NCBI RefSeq assembly: GCF_019966595.1
Contig: NZ_JAINFJ010000004.1
Location: forward strand, 358,529-422,528
Length of the DNA: 64,000 bases
Source of the DNA: Oricola indica
Lineage (GTDB): Bacteria; Pseudomonadota; Alphaproteobacteria; Rhizobiales; Rhizobiaceae
Direction of reading: 5' to 3'
This document shows, piece by piece, positions 21,201 to 29,640 of the stretch. Under the pieces are notes generated by a model. It searched no databases. It was given only the letters and a program-made list of their open reading frames with translations, and was not told where the DNA came from. The number at the start of each line of letters is the position of its first letter. Within the stretch, counting starts at the first letter, position 1. The translations under genes were made by a program, and so were the position numbers.

Positions 21201-21705
21201 CATCGCCATGCACCGGCTTCTGCAGATGCTGCCATCCGTGCCGCCGACGGAGCGACGCGACAAGGCTGCCGAATATTGCCGCCGCTTCGAGAGCCGCTGG
21301 ACGTCGGAGGATATCGGCAAGATTCTCGACCAGGCTTTCGCCATTATCGACGATCCGGCCCATGCCGTCCTGTTCGGCGAGAATACGGCCGCCGAAGCAC
21401 CGGTGATGGGAACATTGCGGCTGGGTGGCGAAGACCGCGCGATCTCCGGCGTGATCGACCGAATCGCGGTGGAGCCGGGCCGCGTCCTGCTGGTCGATTA
21501 CAAGACGAATGTGTCTCCGCCGACCGACGCGTCGGATGTACCCGATGTCTATCTGCGCCAGATGGCGCTCTACCGTGCGCTCGTCGCGCCGCTCTACCCG
21601 GACTGCGCCATCGAGGCGAAACTGCTTTATACGGCGGGCCCTCGAATGATCGCATTGCCGCCCGCGATCCTCGACGCCGCGCTCGCCTCGTTCACGCAGC
21701 TTTGA
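18199..21705 (+). CDS. addA: AddA helicase-nuclease subunit
   Basis: This UvrD-like 3'-5' helicase with a C-terminal nuclease is the motor of the AddAB complex. In the 1168-residue protein helicase motif I is SANAGSGKT (31-39), with motif II LVDEAQDTSPEQW, motif III FAVGDEKQSIYSFQGA, motif VI YVGMTRAADRLIVAG, and the nuclease D1100 and K1102 in LVDYKTN. The ATG at 18199 lies inside the last codons of addB, preceded by GAAGGAACC, so translation is coupled. Length and domain order are normal for alphaproteobacterial AddA. Confidence 0.96.
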   Translation: MSEAPRKVLPDTDTLSRQKIAAGPERSVWVSANAGSGKTYVLATRVIRLLLSGTDPSRILCLTYTKTAAAEMKDRVFKRLGEWVTMPEAKLRDALAELEDRTPDRDRIAFARCLFARALETPGGLKIQTIHAFCDALLHRFPLEANVPGHFEQLDEDMIAALIGEARAEMLSRIDRGDGAETAEAFRTVIDLAGESGLDRLLDEAVGNRSKLTNFLRGLGVHGERAVFYREIFGFRPDDTPDRFAADAVEKLRALAPVMRDVLDAAAGVSTKTGRNFAQGFLDALGATDPFDQLESLFLKKDGEPRSTGNLSKDKAVQAVPGFEPAHAEALAAVMSARDRSALLAQIENTLAALTVIDRLLAGYEGLKRSRGYLDFDDLIGRTASLLARPDVGAWVRYKLDQGIDHILVDEAQDTSPEQWAVIRALSDEFFSGEAAREVTRTLFAVGDEKQSIYSFQGANPKLFGETGDAVRDLAKAAHGEDAFRDVPLETSFRSTEDVLAAVDIVFESDTNKRGVAYGRSEIRHKSLRSGQPGRVEVWPLVRDEDGGEQEDWTAPVDMPRPAAVTVAERVAATIAGWIESGERLEGTGNPITAGDILILVRSRDGFIATLSRALKEKGVDVAGADRLKMTDHIAVLDLLAVAKFVLQPADDLSLAALLRSPLFDLSEEALFRLAHDRGDATLFEALADKAEGDAALRDVHTTLARWRERARHLPVYEFYAEILAGERGRERLVGRLGPETPDILDEFMRFALAQERAGLPSLQNFVSVLESASPVIKREMDPSQKQVRIMTVHGAKGLEAPVVFLVDRGAPPHSSRNTGAFLDVESESGVEAALWNGASNVKSGVGEAAKATVALAAEEEYRRLLYVGMTRAADRLIVAGYAGPRGGGDETWRAVVERALEPRSQPVSYPDFEALRFQVTEATPVAPPSGDEPERTASTALPDWFRDKVSPEPPLPRPLSPSGASGIAIERERDTAEAAGAPSLLAPGGGEPPALAVRRGIAMHRLLQMLPSVPPTERRDKAAEYCRRFESRWTSEDIGKILDQAFAIIDDPAHAVLFGENTAAEAPVMGTLRLGGEDRAISGVIDRIAVEPGRVLLVDYKTNVSPPTDASDVPDVYLRQMALYRALVAPLYPDCAIEAKLLYTAGPRMIALPPAILDAALASFTQL

Positions 21706-21789
21706 CCCTGCGGCAAATGTTGCGCTGGTCTTGAATCAGCGTCGATGATACCCAGATGCAGACGGACTTTTGAGACAAGGAGTGCCGAC

Positions 21790-22113
21790 ATGGCGACCGT
21801 TAATATCGACAACAGCAATTTTCAGAGCGACGTTCTCGGGTCTTCCGAGCCGGTCGTGGTGGATTTCTGGGCCGAATGGTGCGGCCCGTGCAAGATGATT
21901 TCGCCTGCACTTGAGGAAATCTCTGCGGAGATGGAAGGCAAGGTGAAGATCGCCAAGGTCAATGTGGACGAGAACCAGGATCTCGCCGTGCAGTATGGCG
22001 TGCGCTCGATCCCGATGCTGCTCATGTTCAAGGACGGCGAGATCGCCGACCAGATGATCGGCGCCGCGCCGAAGGCGCGCCTGATGGACTGGATCAAGAA
22101 CGCCACCGCCTGA
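21790..22113 (+). CDS. trxA: Thioredoxin
   Basis: This 107-residue thioredoxin reduces protein disulfides in the cytoplasm. The redox motif WCGPCK has C31 and C34, and the cis-proline loop is [11 protein letters not shown]. The ATG at 21790 has AAGGAG 8 nt upstream; the longer in-frame extension from 21745 has no family similarity. It lies 84 nt after addA, the usual place for trxA in rhizobial genomes, and ends at a strong terminator. Confidence 0.97.
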   Translation: MATVNIDNSNFQSDVLGSSEPVVVDFWAEWCGPCKMISPALEEISAEMEGKVKIAKVNVDENQDLAVQYGVRSIPMLLMFKDGEIADQMIGAAPKARLMDWIKNATA

Positions 22114-22141
22114 AGGGCGATCGTTTCCGAGAATCGAAATC

Positions 22142-22166
22142 AGCCCGGCTTCGGCCGGGCTTTTTT
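22142..22166 (+). terminator. Intrinsic terminator of trxA
   Basis: AGCCCGGC-TTCG-GCCGGGCT followed by TTTTTT, 29 nt past the trxA stop. It abuts the convergent folC stop at 22166-22168. Confidence 0.9.
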
Positions 22167-23545
22167 CATTCCGGCGGCATCCCGTTGTCGCGCAGCACCT
22201 CGCCAGCGAGATAAAGCGACCCGCCGATCAGGACGCGCGGCGGCGGCTCAAGCCTGTTCCAGCCCTCGCCGAGCAATCTCAACACTTCCTCGACATCCTT
22301 CATCGGCTGGGCCGTCAGCCCGGCTTCCTCCGCGCTTCGCGCTAGCGTTTCGGGATCGAGTCCTGCATCGTTGAAATGGACCGGTACGGTGAAGACGTGC
22401 CGCGCCATGCCCTCGAAAGCGCGAAAATAGCCGCGCGCATCCTTGCCGTCGATCATGCCGGTGATCAGGAAAAGCGGACGCTCGATACGGTCCTGCATTC
22501 CGGCCAGCGTCTCGGCGATCATCATCGCGGCATGCGGATTGTGGCCGCCATCGAGCCACAGTTCCGAGCCGCCGGGCAAGAGGGCGGGAAGGGGACCTTC
22601 GGTCAGGCGCTGCATGCGTCCGGGCCATTTGATGTCGGTCAGGGCGCGCTCGGCGGTCTCGAAATGAATGTCGAAACCCGCCGTTGCGACCGCGGCCAGC
22701 GCAGTCGCCGCGTTGGCGATCTGGTGACGGCCCGGCAGTTTGGGCAGGGGCAGGTCCATCAGCCCGGCCTGGCTCTGGAAAACCATGCGCCCATGTTCCT
22801 CGAAAGCAAGGAAATCCTGGCCGTAGACCGCGAGCGGACAGCCTCTGCGTTCCGCCGTGTCGATCAGCACTTCTCGGGCGACGTCGTTGTCCTGTGCGCC
22901 GATCACCACCGGCACACCCGGTTTCATGATGCCGGCCTTTTCCATGGCGATCAGTTCGATCCTGTCGCCGAGATAGGCCTCGTGGTCGAGCCCGATCGGC
23001 ATGATCACGCTGACGGCGGGATTGCTGATCGTGTTGGTCGCGTCGAAACGGCCGCCCAGACCGACCTCGACGATCGCGGCATCGGCCGGATGTTCGGAAA
23101 ACAGCACGAACATGACGACTGTCATGATCTCGAAGACGGTGGTCGGTTCGTCGCCATTGACCTCGGCGACGCGGCGGATGGTGTCAGCGAGAACCTCGTC
23201 GTCGACGAACTGTCCCGGACCGTCCGTACGGCCCATACGGAAACGTTCGTGCCAGCGCACGAGATGCGGCGAGGTGTGGACATGCACCGACTTGCCGTCC
23301 GCTTCCAGAAGGGCGCGACACATCGTGGCGCATGATCCCTTGCCGTTGGTGCCGGCGATATGGATCACCGGCGGCAGCTTGTCCTGCGGATTGCCGAGCC
23401 GGTCGAGCAGGCGATGGAGACGATCCAGAGAGAGGTCGAATCCCTGCGGGTGGACGGTTTCCAGTCGCTCGATTTCGCGTTTTGCCGCGCCACCGGCGCC
23501 GTTTCCGGCAATCGGGTCGGATCGGCGCTGTGCCGGTATCGTCAA
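22166..23545 (-). CDS. folC: Folylpolyglutamate/dihydrofolate synthase
   Basis: FolC adds glutamate to dihydropteroate and lengthens folate polyglutamate tails. In the 459-residue product the Mur-ligase-type P-loop is HIAGTNGKGS (62-71). The FolC signatures SPHLVRWHERFRM, VEVGLGGRFDATN and LDGGHNPHA follow in order. It is the last gene of the leftward trpFBA-accD-folC series, 25 nt after accD, as in other rhizobia. Confidence 0.95.
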   Translation of the reverse strand: MTIPAQRRSDPIAGNGAGGAAKREIERLETVHPQGFDLSLDRLHRLLDRLGNPQDKLPPVIHIAGTNGKGSCATMCRALLEADGKSVHVHTSPHLVRWHERFRMGRTDGPGQFVDDEVLADTIRRVAEVNGDEPTTVFEIMTVVMFVLFSEHPADAAIVEVGLGGRFDATNTISNPAVSVIMPIGLDHEAYLGDRIELIAMEKAGIMKPGVPVVIGAQDNDVAREVLIDTAERRGCPLAVYGQDFLAFEEHGRMVFQSQAGLMDLPLPKLPGRHQIANAATALAAVATAGFDIHFETAERALTDIKWPGRMQRLTEGPLPALLPGGSELWLDGGHNPHAAMMIAETLAGMQDRIERPLFLITGMIDGKDARGYFRAFEGMARHVFTVPVHFNDAGLDPETLARSAEEAGLTAQPMKDVEEVLRLLGEGWNRLEPPPRVLIGGSLYLAGEVLRDNGMPPE

Positions 23546-23570
23546 GTCGGTGTCCGATCGTTTGCGCGGG

Positions 23571-24518
23571 TCAGGATGCGTCCGCTGTTTCGGGCGCGGT
23601 CTCGGCTTCCTGTAGCGGCTCCTCGGCCTTGGCCTCCGGCTCCGGCGCGGGCAAGCTTGGGGTGGCCGCGGGCTGTTTCATCAGGATGCGAAGCAGCCGG
23701 GCGATGGTCGGCCGCAATTCGTGGCGGTGCACGACCATGTCGACCATGCCGTGTTCGAGCAGGTATTCGGACCGCTGGAAACCTTCCGGCAGTTTCTCGC
23801 GGATCGTCTGCTCGATCACGCGCGCGCCCGCGAAACCAATCACCGCGCCCGGTTCGGCGATGTGGATGTCGCCGAGCATGGCGTAGGACGCCGAGACGCC
23901 GCCGGTCGTCGGATTGGTCAGCACGACGATATAGGGAAGCCCGGCTTCCTTGAGCATTTCGACCGCGACGGTGGTGCGCGGCAGCTGCATCAGCGAAAGG
24001 ATGCCTTCCTGCATGCGCGCGCCGCCGGAAGCCGCGAACAGCACCATGGGCCGTTTCTTCTCGATCGCGGTCATGAAGCCTTTGACGATCGCCTCGCCCG
24101 CCGCGATGCCAAGCGATCCGCCCATGAAGTTGAAATCATGCAGGCAGGTGGCGATCGGCATGCCTTCGAGCGACCCGAGCGCATTGACGATCGAATCGTC
24201 GAGCCCGGTCTTCGCCTTGTTCTCACGCAGCCGGTCCGTGTATTTCTTCTGGTCGCGGAAGCGCAGCGGATCGACCGGCACTTCGGGGTTGTCGAGGACC
24301 TCGTAAACGCCATTGTCGAAGAAATGTTGCAACCGGTCGCGCGCCGAGATCTTCATGTGATAGCCGGATGACGGCACCACCCACTGGTTTGCCTCGAGAT
24401 CGCGGTGGAACACCATTTCCCCGGTCTCGGGACATTTGATCCAGAGGTTTTCCGGCATTTCGCGCCGGCCGAGCATAGAGTTCAGCCGTGGGCGGACGTA
24501 ATTGGTGATCCAGTTCAT
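23571..24518 (-). CDS. accD: Acetyl-CoA carboxylase carboxyltransferase subunit beta
   Basis: With AccA this subunit transfers the carboxyl group from biotin to acetyl-CoA to make malonyl-CoA for fatty acid synthesis. The 315-residue protein has the crotonase-fold signatures [24 protein letters not shown] and [17 protein letters not shown]. The N-terminal zinc ribbon is degenerate: only C29 ([10 protein letters not shown]) of the four E. coli cysteines remains, as in other rhizobial AccD sequences I know. The C-terminal 35 residues are a Pro/Ala/Glu-rich tail. It sits 42 nt after trpA. Confidence 0.96.
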   Translation of the reverse strand: MNWITNYVRPRLNSMLGRREMPENLWIKCPETGEMVFHRDLEANQWVVPSSGYHMKISARDRLQHFFDNGVYEVLDNPEVPVDPLRFRDQKKYTDRLRENKAKTGLDDSIVNALGSLEGMPIATCLHDFNFMGGSLGIAAGEAIVKGFMTAIEKKRPMVLFAASGGARMQEGILSLMQLPRTTVAVEMLKEAGLPYIVVLTNPTTGGVSASYAMLGDIHIAEPGAVIGFAGARVIEQTIREKLPEGFQRSEYLLEHGMVDMVVHRHELRPTIARLLRILMKQPAATPSLPAPEPEAKAEEPLQEAETAPETADAS

Positions 24519-24560
24519 GGGATTTGTCCCGTTTTATCCAGTCAGGCCAATGTGGCGCGT

Positions 24561-25400
24561 CTATCCGGCGGCTTCAAGGCGCGAGGCGCGAACGCCCGCC
24601 GCGAGCCCGCCAACCAGCGTTGCGACCGCTTCCACCGTATCGGTGGTGGCGCGATTGTCCTTGTCGAGCGTATTGGCCACCGCCTGGACGATCGCGGTGC
24701 CGACAACGACGCCGTCGGCATCGCGGCCGATGACCTTTGCCTGCTCCGCGGTCTTGACCCCGAAACCGACACAGACCGGCAGGTCCGTATGGTTCTTGAT
24801 GCGGGTGACCGCGTCGGCGATCTTCGAGGTGGAGGCGATCGCGCCGCCGGTGATCCCGGTCATGGAGACGTAATAGACGAAGCCCGACGTGTTCTTGAGA
24901 ACCGCCGGCAGGCGCTTGTCGTCGGTTGTCGGCGTCGCGAGCCGGATGAAGTTGATATCGGCCGAAAGCGCCGGAATGCACAATTCGTCGTCCATTTCCG
25001 GCGGCAGGTCGACGATGATCAGACCGTCCACGCCGGCTTTCTTCGCATCCGCCAGGAAGGTATCGACGCCGTAGATATAGATCGGATTGTAGTAGCCCAT
25101 CAGGACGATCGGCGTGTCGTCGTCGGTCTCGCGGAACGTCGCGACCATCTGGAGCGTCTTTTTCAAAGTCTGCCCGGCTTTCAGCGCGCGCAGGCCCGCG
25201 GCCTGGATCGCCGGACCGTCGGCCATCGGGTCGGAAAACGGCATGCCCAGCTCGACCACATCCGCGCCGGCGGCCGGCAGTTTCTTCAGGATGGCGAGCG
25301 AGGTGTCGTAATCCGGGTCGCCGCTCATCACGAAGGTGACGAGGGCCGGGCGGCCTTCTTCCTTCAGCTTCGCGAAACGGGCATCCATGCGTGCAGTCAT
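24561..25400 (-). CDS. trpA: Tryptophan synthase alpha subunit
   Basis: TrpA cleaves indole-3-glycerol phosphate to indole and glyceraldehyde 3-phosphate; indole is channelled to TrpB. The 279-residue TIM barrel has the catalytic-Glu strand [15 protein letters not shown], the catalytic-Asp loop IIVDLPPE and the phosphate-binding end [10 protein letters not shown]. Its ATG (25398-25400) overlaps the stop of the arsC-like gene, so the subunits are encoded in one coupled operon but separated by two small genes. Confidence 0.96.
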   Translation of the reverse strand: MTARMDARFAKLKEEGRPALVTFVMSGDPDYDTSLAILKKLPAAGADVVELGMPFSDPMADGPAIQAAGLRALKAGQTLKKTLQMVATFRETDDDTPIVLMGYYNPIYIYGVDTFLADAKKAGVDGLIIVDLPPEMDDELCIPALSADINFIRLATPTTDDKRLPAVLKNTSGFVYYVSMTGITGGAIASTSKIADAVTRIKNHTDLPVCVGFGVKTAEQAKVIGRDADGVVVGTAIVQAVANTLDKDNRATTDTVEAVATLVGGLAAGVRASRLEAAG

Positions 25401-25822
25401 GTTCTGTCGTCCTTTGTCCGGGCCGCGACGCGCTCCCCGTCTTCTTTCTCAAATTCGCCGACGCCCTCTGCATTCGGCAAAATGTCGAGTACCTTTTCCG
25501 ACGGCCGGCAAAGGGCCGCGCCCAGCGGTGTGACCACGATGGGCCGGTTCATCAGGATCGGGTGTTCGACCATGAAATCGATCAGTTCGTCGTCGCTCCA
25601 TTTCGGGTCGTCGAGCCCGAGCTCGTCATGGGGCGTGCCCTTGCGGCGCAGGATCTCGCGGACCGGAAGTCCCGTCGCACCGATCAGTTCGACGAGCTTT
25701 TCGCGTCCGGGCGGGGTCTTCAGATACTCGACCACCTCCGGCTCCTCGCCGGATGCGCGGATCATCGCCAGCACATTGCGCGACGTACCGCATTTCGGAT
25801 TGTGGTAGATCGTCACGCTCAT
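25397..25822 (-). CDS. arsC: ArsC-family glutaredoxin-type arsenate reductase
   Basis: This 141-residue protein of the glutathione/glutaredoxin-linked arsenate reductase family reduces arsenate to arsenite. The nucleophile is C11 in NPKCGTSRN, and the conserved arginines occur in [10 protein letters not shown] and ILMNRPIVV. The start overlaps the upstream small gene (ATGA) and the stop overlaps trpA. No arsenite pump or ArsR lies nearby. Its place between trpB and trpA suggests a housekeeping role or a position conserved only by descent. A Spx/YffB-like function is the alternative, but the sequence fits ArsC better. Confidence 0.85.
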   Translation of the reverse strand: MSVTIYHNPKCGTSRNVLAMIRASGEEPEVVEYLKTPPGREKLVELIGATGLPVREILRRKGTPHDELGLDDPKWSDDELIDFMVEHPILMNRPIVVTPLGAALCRPSEKVLDILPNAEGVGEFEKEDGERVAARTKDDRT

Positions 25823-26067
25823 CCGTCGGCGGACTCCCGGATCGTGATCGTCACATTGAAAGCGTAGAAACCGTTCTTTGCGATACGCGAGACGGCTTCC
25901 TTGGGATCGAAGGCGATGCGCGGCTCGCCGTCGTCGGGAACGCGCGTCAGGAACTGCAGGTTCTGGCTCGTACGCACGCCCTCGGCGTTTTCGCGCGTGT
26001 CGCCTTCCTCGATCGCCACGTAGTGAAGCGGGTTCTGCTTCGATTGGTAGATCTCGAACGCGGTCAA
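25819..26067 (-). CDS. Small conserved-type protein inside the trp operon
   Basis: This encodes an 82-residue protein ([22 protein letters not shown] to [16 protein letters not shown]) that I do not recognise. The proposed start is the TTG at 26065-26067, which overlaps the trpB stop as TTGA, and its stop overlaps the arsC ATG as ATGA. This tight double coupling is the main support. In-frame codons further upstream lie inside trpB. The C-terminal half is rich in alternating hydrophobic residues, suggesting beta strands. No signal peptide or membrane segment is visible. Confidence 0.62.
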   Translation of the reverse strand: MTAFEIYQSKQNPLHYVAIEEGDTRENAEGVRTSQNLQFLTRVPDDGEPRIAFDPKEAVSRIAKNGFYAFNVTITIRESADG

Positions 26068-27284
26068 AGGTCGTGCCCCAGGATCTTGCCGACCGTGAAG
26101 ACGTCCTTGTCGCCACGTCCGCACAGGTTCATCACGATGATCTGGTCCTTGCCCATGGACGGTGCGCGCTTGATGACCTCGGCAAGTGCATGAGAGGGTT
26201 CGAGCGCGGGGATGATGCCCTCGATGCGGCAGAGAAGCTGGAAGGCATCCAGAGCCTCATCGTCCATGATCGGCACATAGTCGCAGCGGCCCGAATCCTT
26301 GAGCCAGCTATGTTCCGGCCCGATGCCCGGATAGTCCAGACCGGCGGAGATCGAGTGTCCGTCCTTGATCTGGCCGTCGCCATCCTGCAGCAGATAGGTG
26401 CGATTGCCATGCAGCACGCCCGGCGATCCCGCAGTCAGCGAGGCGCAATGCTCCTCGCCGGAAAGCCCCTTGCCGCCCGCTTCGACGCCGACGATCTGGA
26501 CATCCTTGTCGTCGAGGAACGGGTGGAACAGGCCGATCGCGTTGGAGCCGCCACCGACCGCGGCAACGAGCATGTCGGGCAGCCGTCCCTCGGCCTGCAT
26601 CAATTGCTCTTTGGTTTCCTGACCGATGACCGACTGGAAATCGCGCACCATCTCCGGATAGGGATGCGGGCCGGCGGCCGTGCCGATCAGGTAATAAGTG
26701 TCCTCGACATTCGTCACCCAGTCGCGCAGCGCCTCGTTCATCGCGTCTTTGAGCGTGCCGTGGCCGGAGGTCACCGGGGTTACTTCGGCGCCGAGCAATT
26801 TCATGCGGAAGACATTCGGCGCCTGCCGCTCGACATCGGTTGCGCCCATATAGACATGACACGGCAGGCCGAAGCGGGCCGAGACCGTTGCAGAGGCCAC
26901 GCCGTGCTGTCCGGCGCCGGTCTCCGCGATGATCCGCGTCTTGCCCATGCGGCGTGCTAGGAGAATCTGCCCTAGGCAGTTGTTGATCTTGTGCGATCCG
27001 GTGTGGTTCAGCTCGTCGCGCTTGAAATAGATTTTCGCGCCGCCGAGATGCTCGGTCAGCCGCTCCGCGAAATAGAGCGGTGACGGCCGGCCGGTATAAT
27101 GCGTGTTGAGCGACTGCAATTCGGCCTGGAATTCCGGATCGTCCTTGGCTTTCGCCCAGTGATCCTGAAGGTCCAGGATAAGCGGCATCAGCGTCTCGGC
27201 GACGAAACGGCCGCCGAAAATCCCGAACATGCCCTGATCGTCGGGTCCGGTGCGGAACGAGTTGGGTGAAGGCGGCTTGTTCAT
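26064..27284 (-). CDS. trpB: Tryptophan synthase beta subunit
   Basis: TrpB joins indole with serine to give tryptophan using PLP. In the 406-residue protein the PLP lysine is K99 in [12 protein letters not shown], with the phosphate loop VGGGSNAIG and catalytic-Glu region [10 protein letters not shown]. It lies 4 nt after trpF and is coupled to the next small gene. No leader peptide or attenuator is visible in front of trpF. Confidence 0.97.
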   Translation of the reverse strand: MNKPPSPNSFRTGPDDQGMFGIFGGRFVAETLMPLILDLQDHWAKAKDDPEFQAELQSLNTHYTGRPSPLYFAERLTEHLGGAKIYFKRDELNHTGSHKINNCLGQILLARRMGKTRIIAETGAGQHGVASATVSARFGLPCHVYMGATDVERQAPNVFRMKLLGAEVTPVTSGHGTLKDAMNEALRDWVTNVEDTYYLIGTAAGPHPYPEMVRDFQSVIGQETKEQLMQAEGRLPDMLVAAVGGGSNAIGLFHPFLDDKDVQIVGVEAGGKGLSGEEHCASLTAGSPGVLHGNRTYLLQDGDGQIKDGHSISAGLDYPGIGPEHSWLKDSGRCDYVPIMDDEALDAFQLLCRIEGIIPALEPSHALAEVIKRAPSMGKDQIIVMNLCGRGDKDVFTVGKILGHDL

Positions 27285-27288
27285 GGCG

Positions 27289-27951
27289 TCACTCCCGATT
27301 GCGGGTCTCGCCCGCTTGCGCCGCTTTCAGGAAGGCGGCGATCCTGTTGATGTCCTTCACGCCCGGCGCGCTTTCCACGCCCGACGAAACGTCGAGGGCC
27401 CTGGCGCCCGAAACCGCCAGTGCTTCCGCTACGTTTTCGGGATCGAGACCCCCGGAAAGCATGTAATTCACCTTACCGTCAAGCGCCGCCAGCAGGGACC
27501 AGTCGAAGGAGACGCCGTTTCCACCCGGAAGCGCCGAATTCGCCGGCGGCTTCGCGTCGAACAGAAAGCGGTCGGCGATGCCGTAATAGGGCTCGATCGC
27601 GTCCAGATCCCCGGCCTCGCGGATGGAAAACGCCTTCATCACCGGCAGGCCGAATTTTGCGCGCACATCGGCCACGCGTGTCGGGCTTTCCTTGCCGTGA
27701 AGCTGCAGCATGCCGGGCTTCACCGTGGCGACGATGTCGGCCAGCGTCGCGTCGTCGGCATCGACGGTGACGGCCACGGGTATCGCCAGACGCTGCCGCG
27801 CTCGCACGGACAGATCGCGTGCGACTTCGGCCTCCACGTGGCGCGGGCTTTTTTCGAAGAAGATGAAACCGATATGGTTCGCGCCACCGTCAAGCGCCGC
27901 GTCAACCGCCTCTTCCGTCTTCAGCCCGCAGATTTTGATGTCCAGTGCCAT
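27289..27951 (-). CDS. trpF: Phosphoribosylanthranilate isomerase
   Basis: TrpF converts phosphoribosylanthranilate to CdRP, the third step of tryptophan synthesis. The 220-residue TIM barrel starts [12 protein letters not shown] with the catalytic cysteine C8, continues with [12 protein letters not shown] and MLQLHG, and ends near [14 protein letters not shown] and DVSSGVE with the phosphate-binding residues. It is the first gene of the leftward trpF-trpB-arsC-trpA-accD-folC series; trpC, trpD and trpE are elsewhere. Confidence 0.96.
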   Translation of the reverse strand: MALDIKICGLKTEEAVDAALDGGANHIGFIFFEKSPRHVEAEVARDLSVRARQRLAIPVAVTVDADDATLADIVATVKPGMLQLHGKESPTRVADVRAKFGLPVMKAFSIREAGDLDAIEPYYGIADRFLFDAKPPANSALPGGNGVSFDWSLLAALDGKVNYMLSGGLDPENVAEALAVSGARALDVSSGVESAPGVKDINRIAAFLKAAQAGETRNRE

Positions 27952-28045
27952 GCGGGGGAAATAAGGGGGCAGCGGCCAAGAGTCGAGACGCCAGTCGGGG
28001 AATATGATCCGTCTTGATGCGAAACATTGCGCCGCGCGAGCGCCC

Positions 28046-28810
28046 TCAGTCCTTTTCGAATCCGATCGCCTGCAGCGCCGAGCCGTTCTTCTTCAGCCAT
28101 GCCTTGCAGCGTTTGGTGTCCGGGCAGAGTTCCTCGCACAACGCCCAGAACTTCGGTCCGTGGTTCATGTGCCTGAGATGCGCCACCTCGTGGGCGACGA
28201 GATAGTCGATGACCGGGCGGGGCGCCATCATGATGCGCCATGAAAACGAGAGGTTGCCTTCCGACGAGCAGGAGCCCCAGCGGCTGACCGTGTCCTTGTA
28301 GCGAATGGATTTCGCATTCCTGCCGATGGTCTTCGTGTGTTTTTCGACCAGGGCGCCGATTTCGGCTTTGGCTTCCTTCTTCAGATGGTCGGCAACGCGG
28401 CGGGGCAGATGGATGCGCTCGCCGCGCACGATCAGTTTCGCGCCGTCCGCATCGCGCACCGCCTGTGTGACGCCGCGCCCCGGCTCGTGCACGATCTCGT
28501 GGTTGACGCCCCGGATCGGCACCTTGATGCCCGGACGCACCTGCGGCCGGTCGGGGATCGTGCCGATCTTTTCCTCCAGCCAGTCGCGGTTGCGGAACAG
28601 GAAGCGCTCGACCTCGAGCATCGGGACGCCGACGGGCGTCGTGACCGTGAGCCCCTGTGCGCCGGGCCTTATGCGCAGCGTCAGGCGCCGGGCGCGCGGG
28701 TTTTCGGTAATTCGAAGCGGCAAGGCCCGCCCGGCCACCTCATGCGTGAGGTGCTGCACGGCCTTGCCGTCCGCTCCGACGGATTTCTTGCGCATGAACC
28801 CGAATCCCAT
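28046..28810 (-). CDS. YgjP-type (DUF45) zinc metallohydrolase
   Basis: This 254-residue protein of the YgjP/SprT-like metallopeptidase family has the zinc signature HEVAHLRHMNH (H207, E208, H211, H217) and the family core VSRWGSCSSEGNLSFSWRI. No signal peptide or membrane segment is present, so it is probably cytoplasmic. The substrate is unknown. It stands 94 nt upstream of trpF on the same strand and could share its transcript; a strong terminator behind it (28850) isolates it from the DUF2852 gene. The Met at codon 6 is an alternative start. Confidence 0.85.
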   Translation of the reverse strand: MGFGFMRKKSVGADGKAVQHLTHEVAGRALPLRITENPRARRLTLRIRPGAQGLTVTTPVGVPMLEVERFLFRNRDWLEEKIGTIPDRPQVRPGIKVPIRGVNHEIVHEPGRGVTQAVRDADGAKLIVRGERIHLPRRVADHLKKEAKAEIGALVEKHTKTIGRNAKSIRYKDTVSRWGSCSSEGNLSFSWRIMMAPRPVIDYLVAHEVAHLRHMNHGPKFWALCEELCPDTKRCKAWLKKNGSALQAIGFEKD

Positions 28811-28849
28811 GCTTGGGATTTAGCCGATTCTCGTGTCGGGAGGATAAAG

Positions 28850-28882
28850 AAAAAAGCCCGCGGTTTGGAAAACCGCGGGCTG
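28850..28882 (-). terminator. Intrinsic terminator of the DUF2852 gene
   Basis: A perfect 12-bp stem (AGCCCGCGGTTT at 28855-28866, AAACCGCGGGCT at 28870-28881) has a 3-nt loop. Read leftward it ends in a run of at least six T residues, 49 nt after the stop of the 28931-29401 gene. Confidence 0.92.
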
Positions 28883-28930
28883 GAGCCATGGAGGTCAGTT
28901 TGGAGGTCAGACCGAGTTTAGGCTCGAAAG

Positions 28931-29401
28931 TCAGCCGTGATCTGTGACATTCGGCACAGAGGGACCATGATTGTTGCCATTGTCGCCATTGTTGTGGCGG
29001 CTCGGACGTTCGCGCATGAAGCGGTCGAACTCTTCCTGGTCCTTTGCACGACGCAGTTCGCGCATGTAGGAGTCGAACTCCTCGCGCATCGTGTCGAGCT
29101 TGCGGCGTTCTTCTTCCAGGCGCTTCAGTTCCCCTTCGCGCCAGTCGTCGAAGGCCACGTTGCCCGTACGGGCATGGTAGTGGGCATGCCGGCCGCGGCG
29201 TTTGCGGCCGATGCCGCTGCAGCCCCGGAATACTTCGTCGGTTTTCATGTTCACGTCCCTCTTGAAGTCGTCGAGCCTGTCGCCCCACAGGATATAGGCC
29301 AGCATCGCCAGGCCGAGCGGCCAGAAGATGATGAAACCCAGAACCATCAGCGCGATCGTCGCGGGTGTCCAAGCCGGGCGGATCAGAGCGGTTTGTGTCA
29401 T
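28931..29401 (-). CDS. DUF2852 membrane protein
   Basis: This 156-residue protein has a hydrophobic segment at about residues 13-40 (WTPATIALMVLGFIIFWPLGLAMLAYILWGD), then a highly charged, probably coiled-coil region rich in Glu and Arg (ELKRLEEERRKLDTMREEFDSYMRELRRAKDQ region) and an Asn/Gly/His-rich tail. This matches the alphaproteobacterial DUF2852 family, whose function is unknown. It is probably a single- or double-pass inner-membrane protein with a cytoplasmic tail. It forms its own unit, with a terminator below and a 239-nt gap above. Confidence 0.8.
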   Translation of the reverse strand: MTQTALIRPAWTPATIALMVLGFIIFWPLGLAMLAYILWGDRLDDFKRDVNMKTDEVFRGCSGIGRKRRGRHAHYHARTGNVAFDDWREGELKRLEEERRKLDTMREEFDSYMRELRRAKDQEEFDRFMRERPSRHNNGDNGNNHGPSVPNVTDHG

Positions 29402-29482
29402 TCGCTACCCCTTTTCGAGTTCAAGGCGGCGGTGGTCGCTGCCTGCAAACGAGGTGGGTACGCTCAAGATGTTTTGCAAGTT

Positions 29483-29505
29483 GAAAAGCCCGGAGTTCCG
29501 GGCTT
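29483..29505 (-). terminator. Hairpin downstream of the alpha/beta hydrolase
   Basis: AAGCCCGGA (29486-29494) and TCCGGGCTT (29497-29505) form a perfect 9-bp stem; leftward it is followed by a short T tract. It lies about 135 nt past the hydrolase stop in an otherwise empty 239-nt gap (29402-29640). Confidence 0.6.
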
Positions 29506-29640
29506 CCGAGGGCGACTCACTGGAGTTTTCTCCACACGGGACGTGATGAAAAATTTTGTCCTTGAGCCGCCGAAAAGCTGTTTTGACCGTCGAAAACAGG
29601 TCGTGAACAGGTCGCGCGGCATGCCTGGGCGGCTGGCGGA

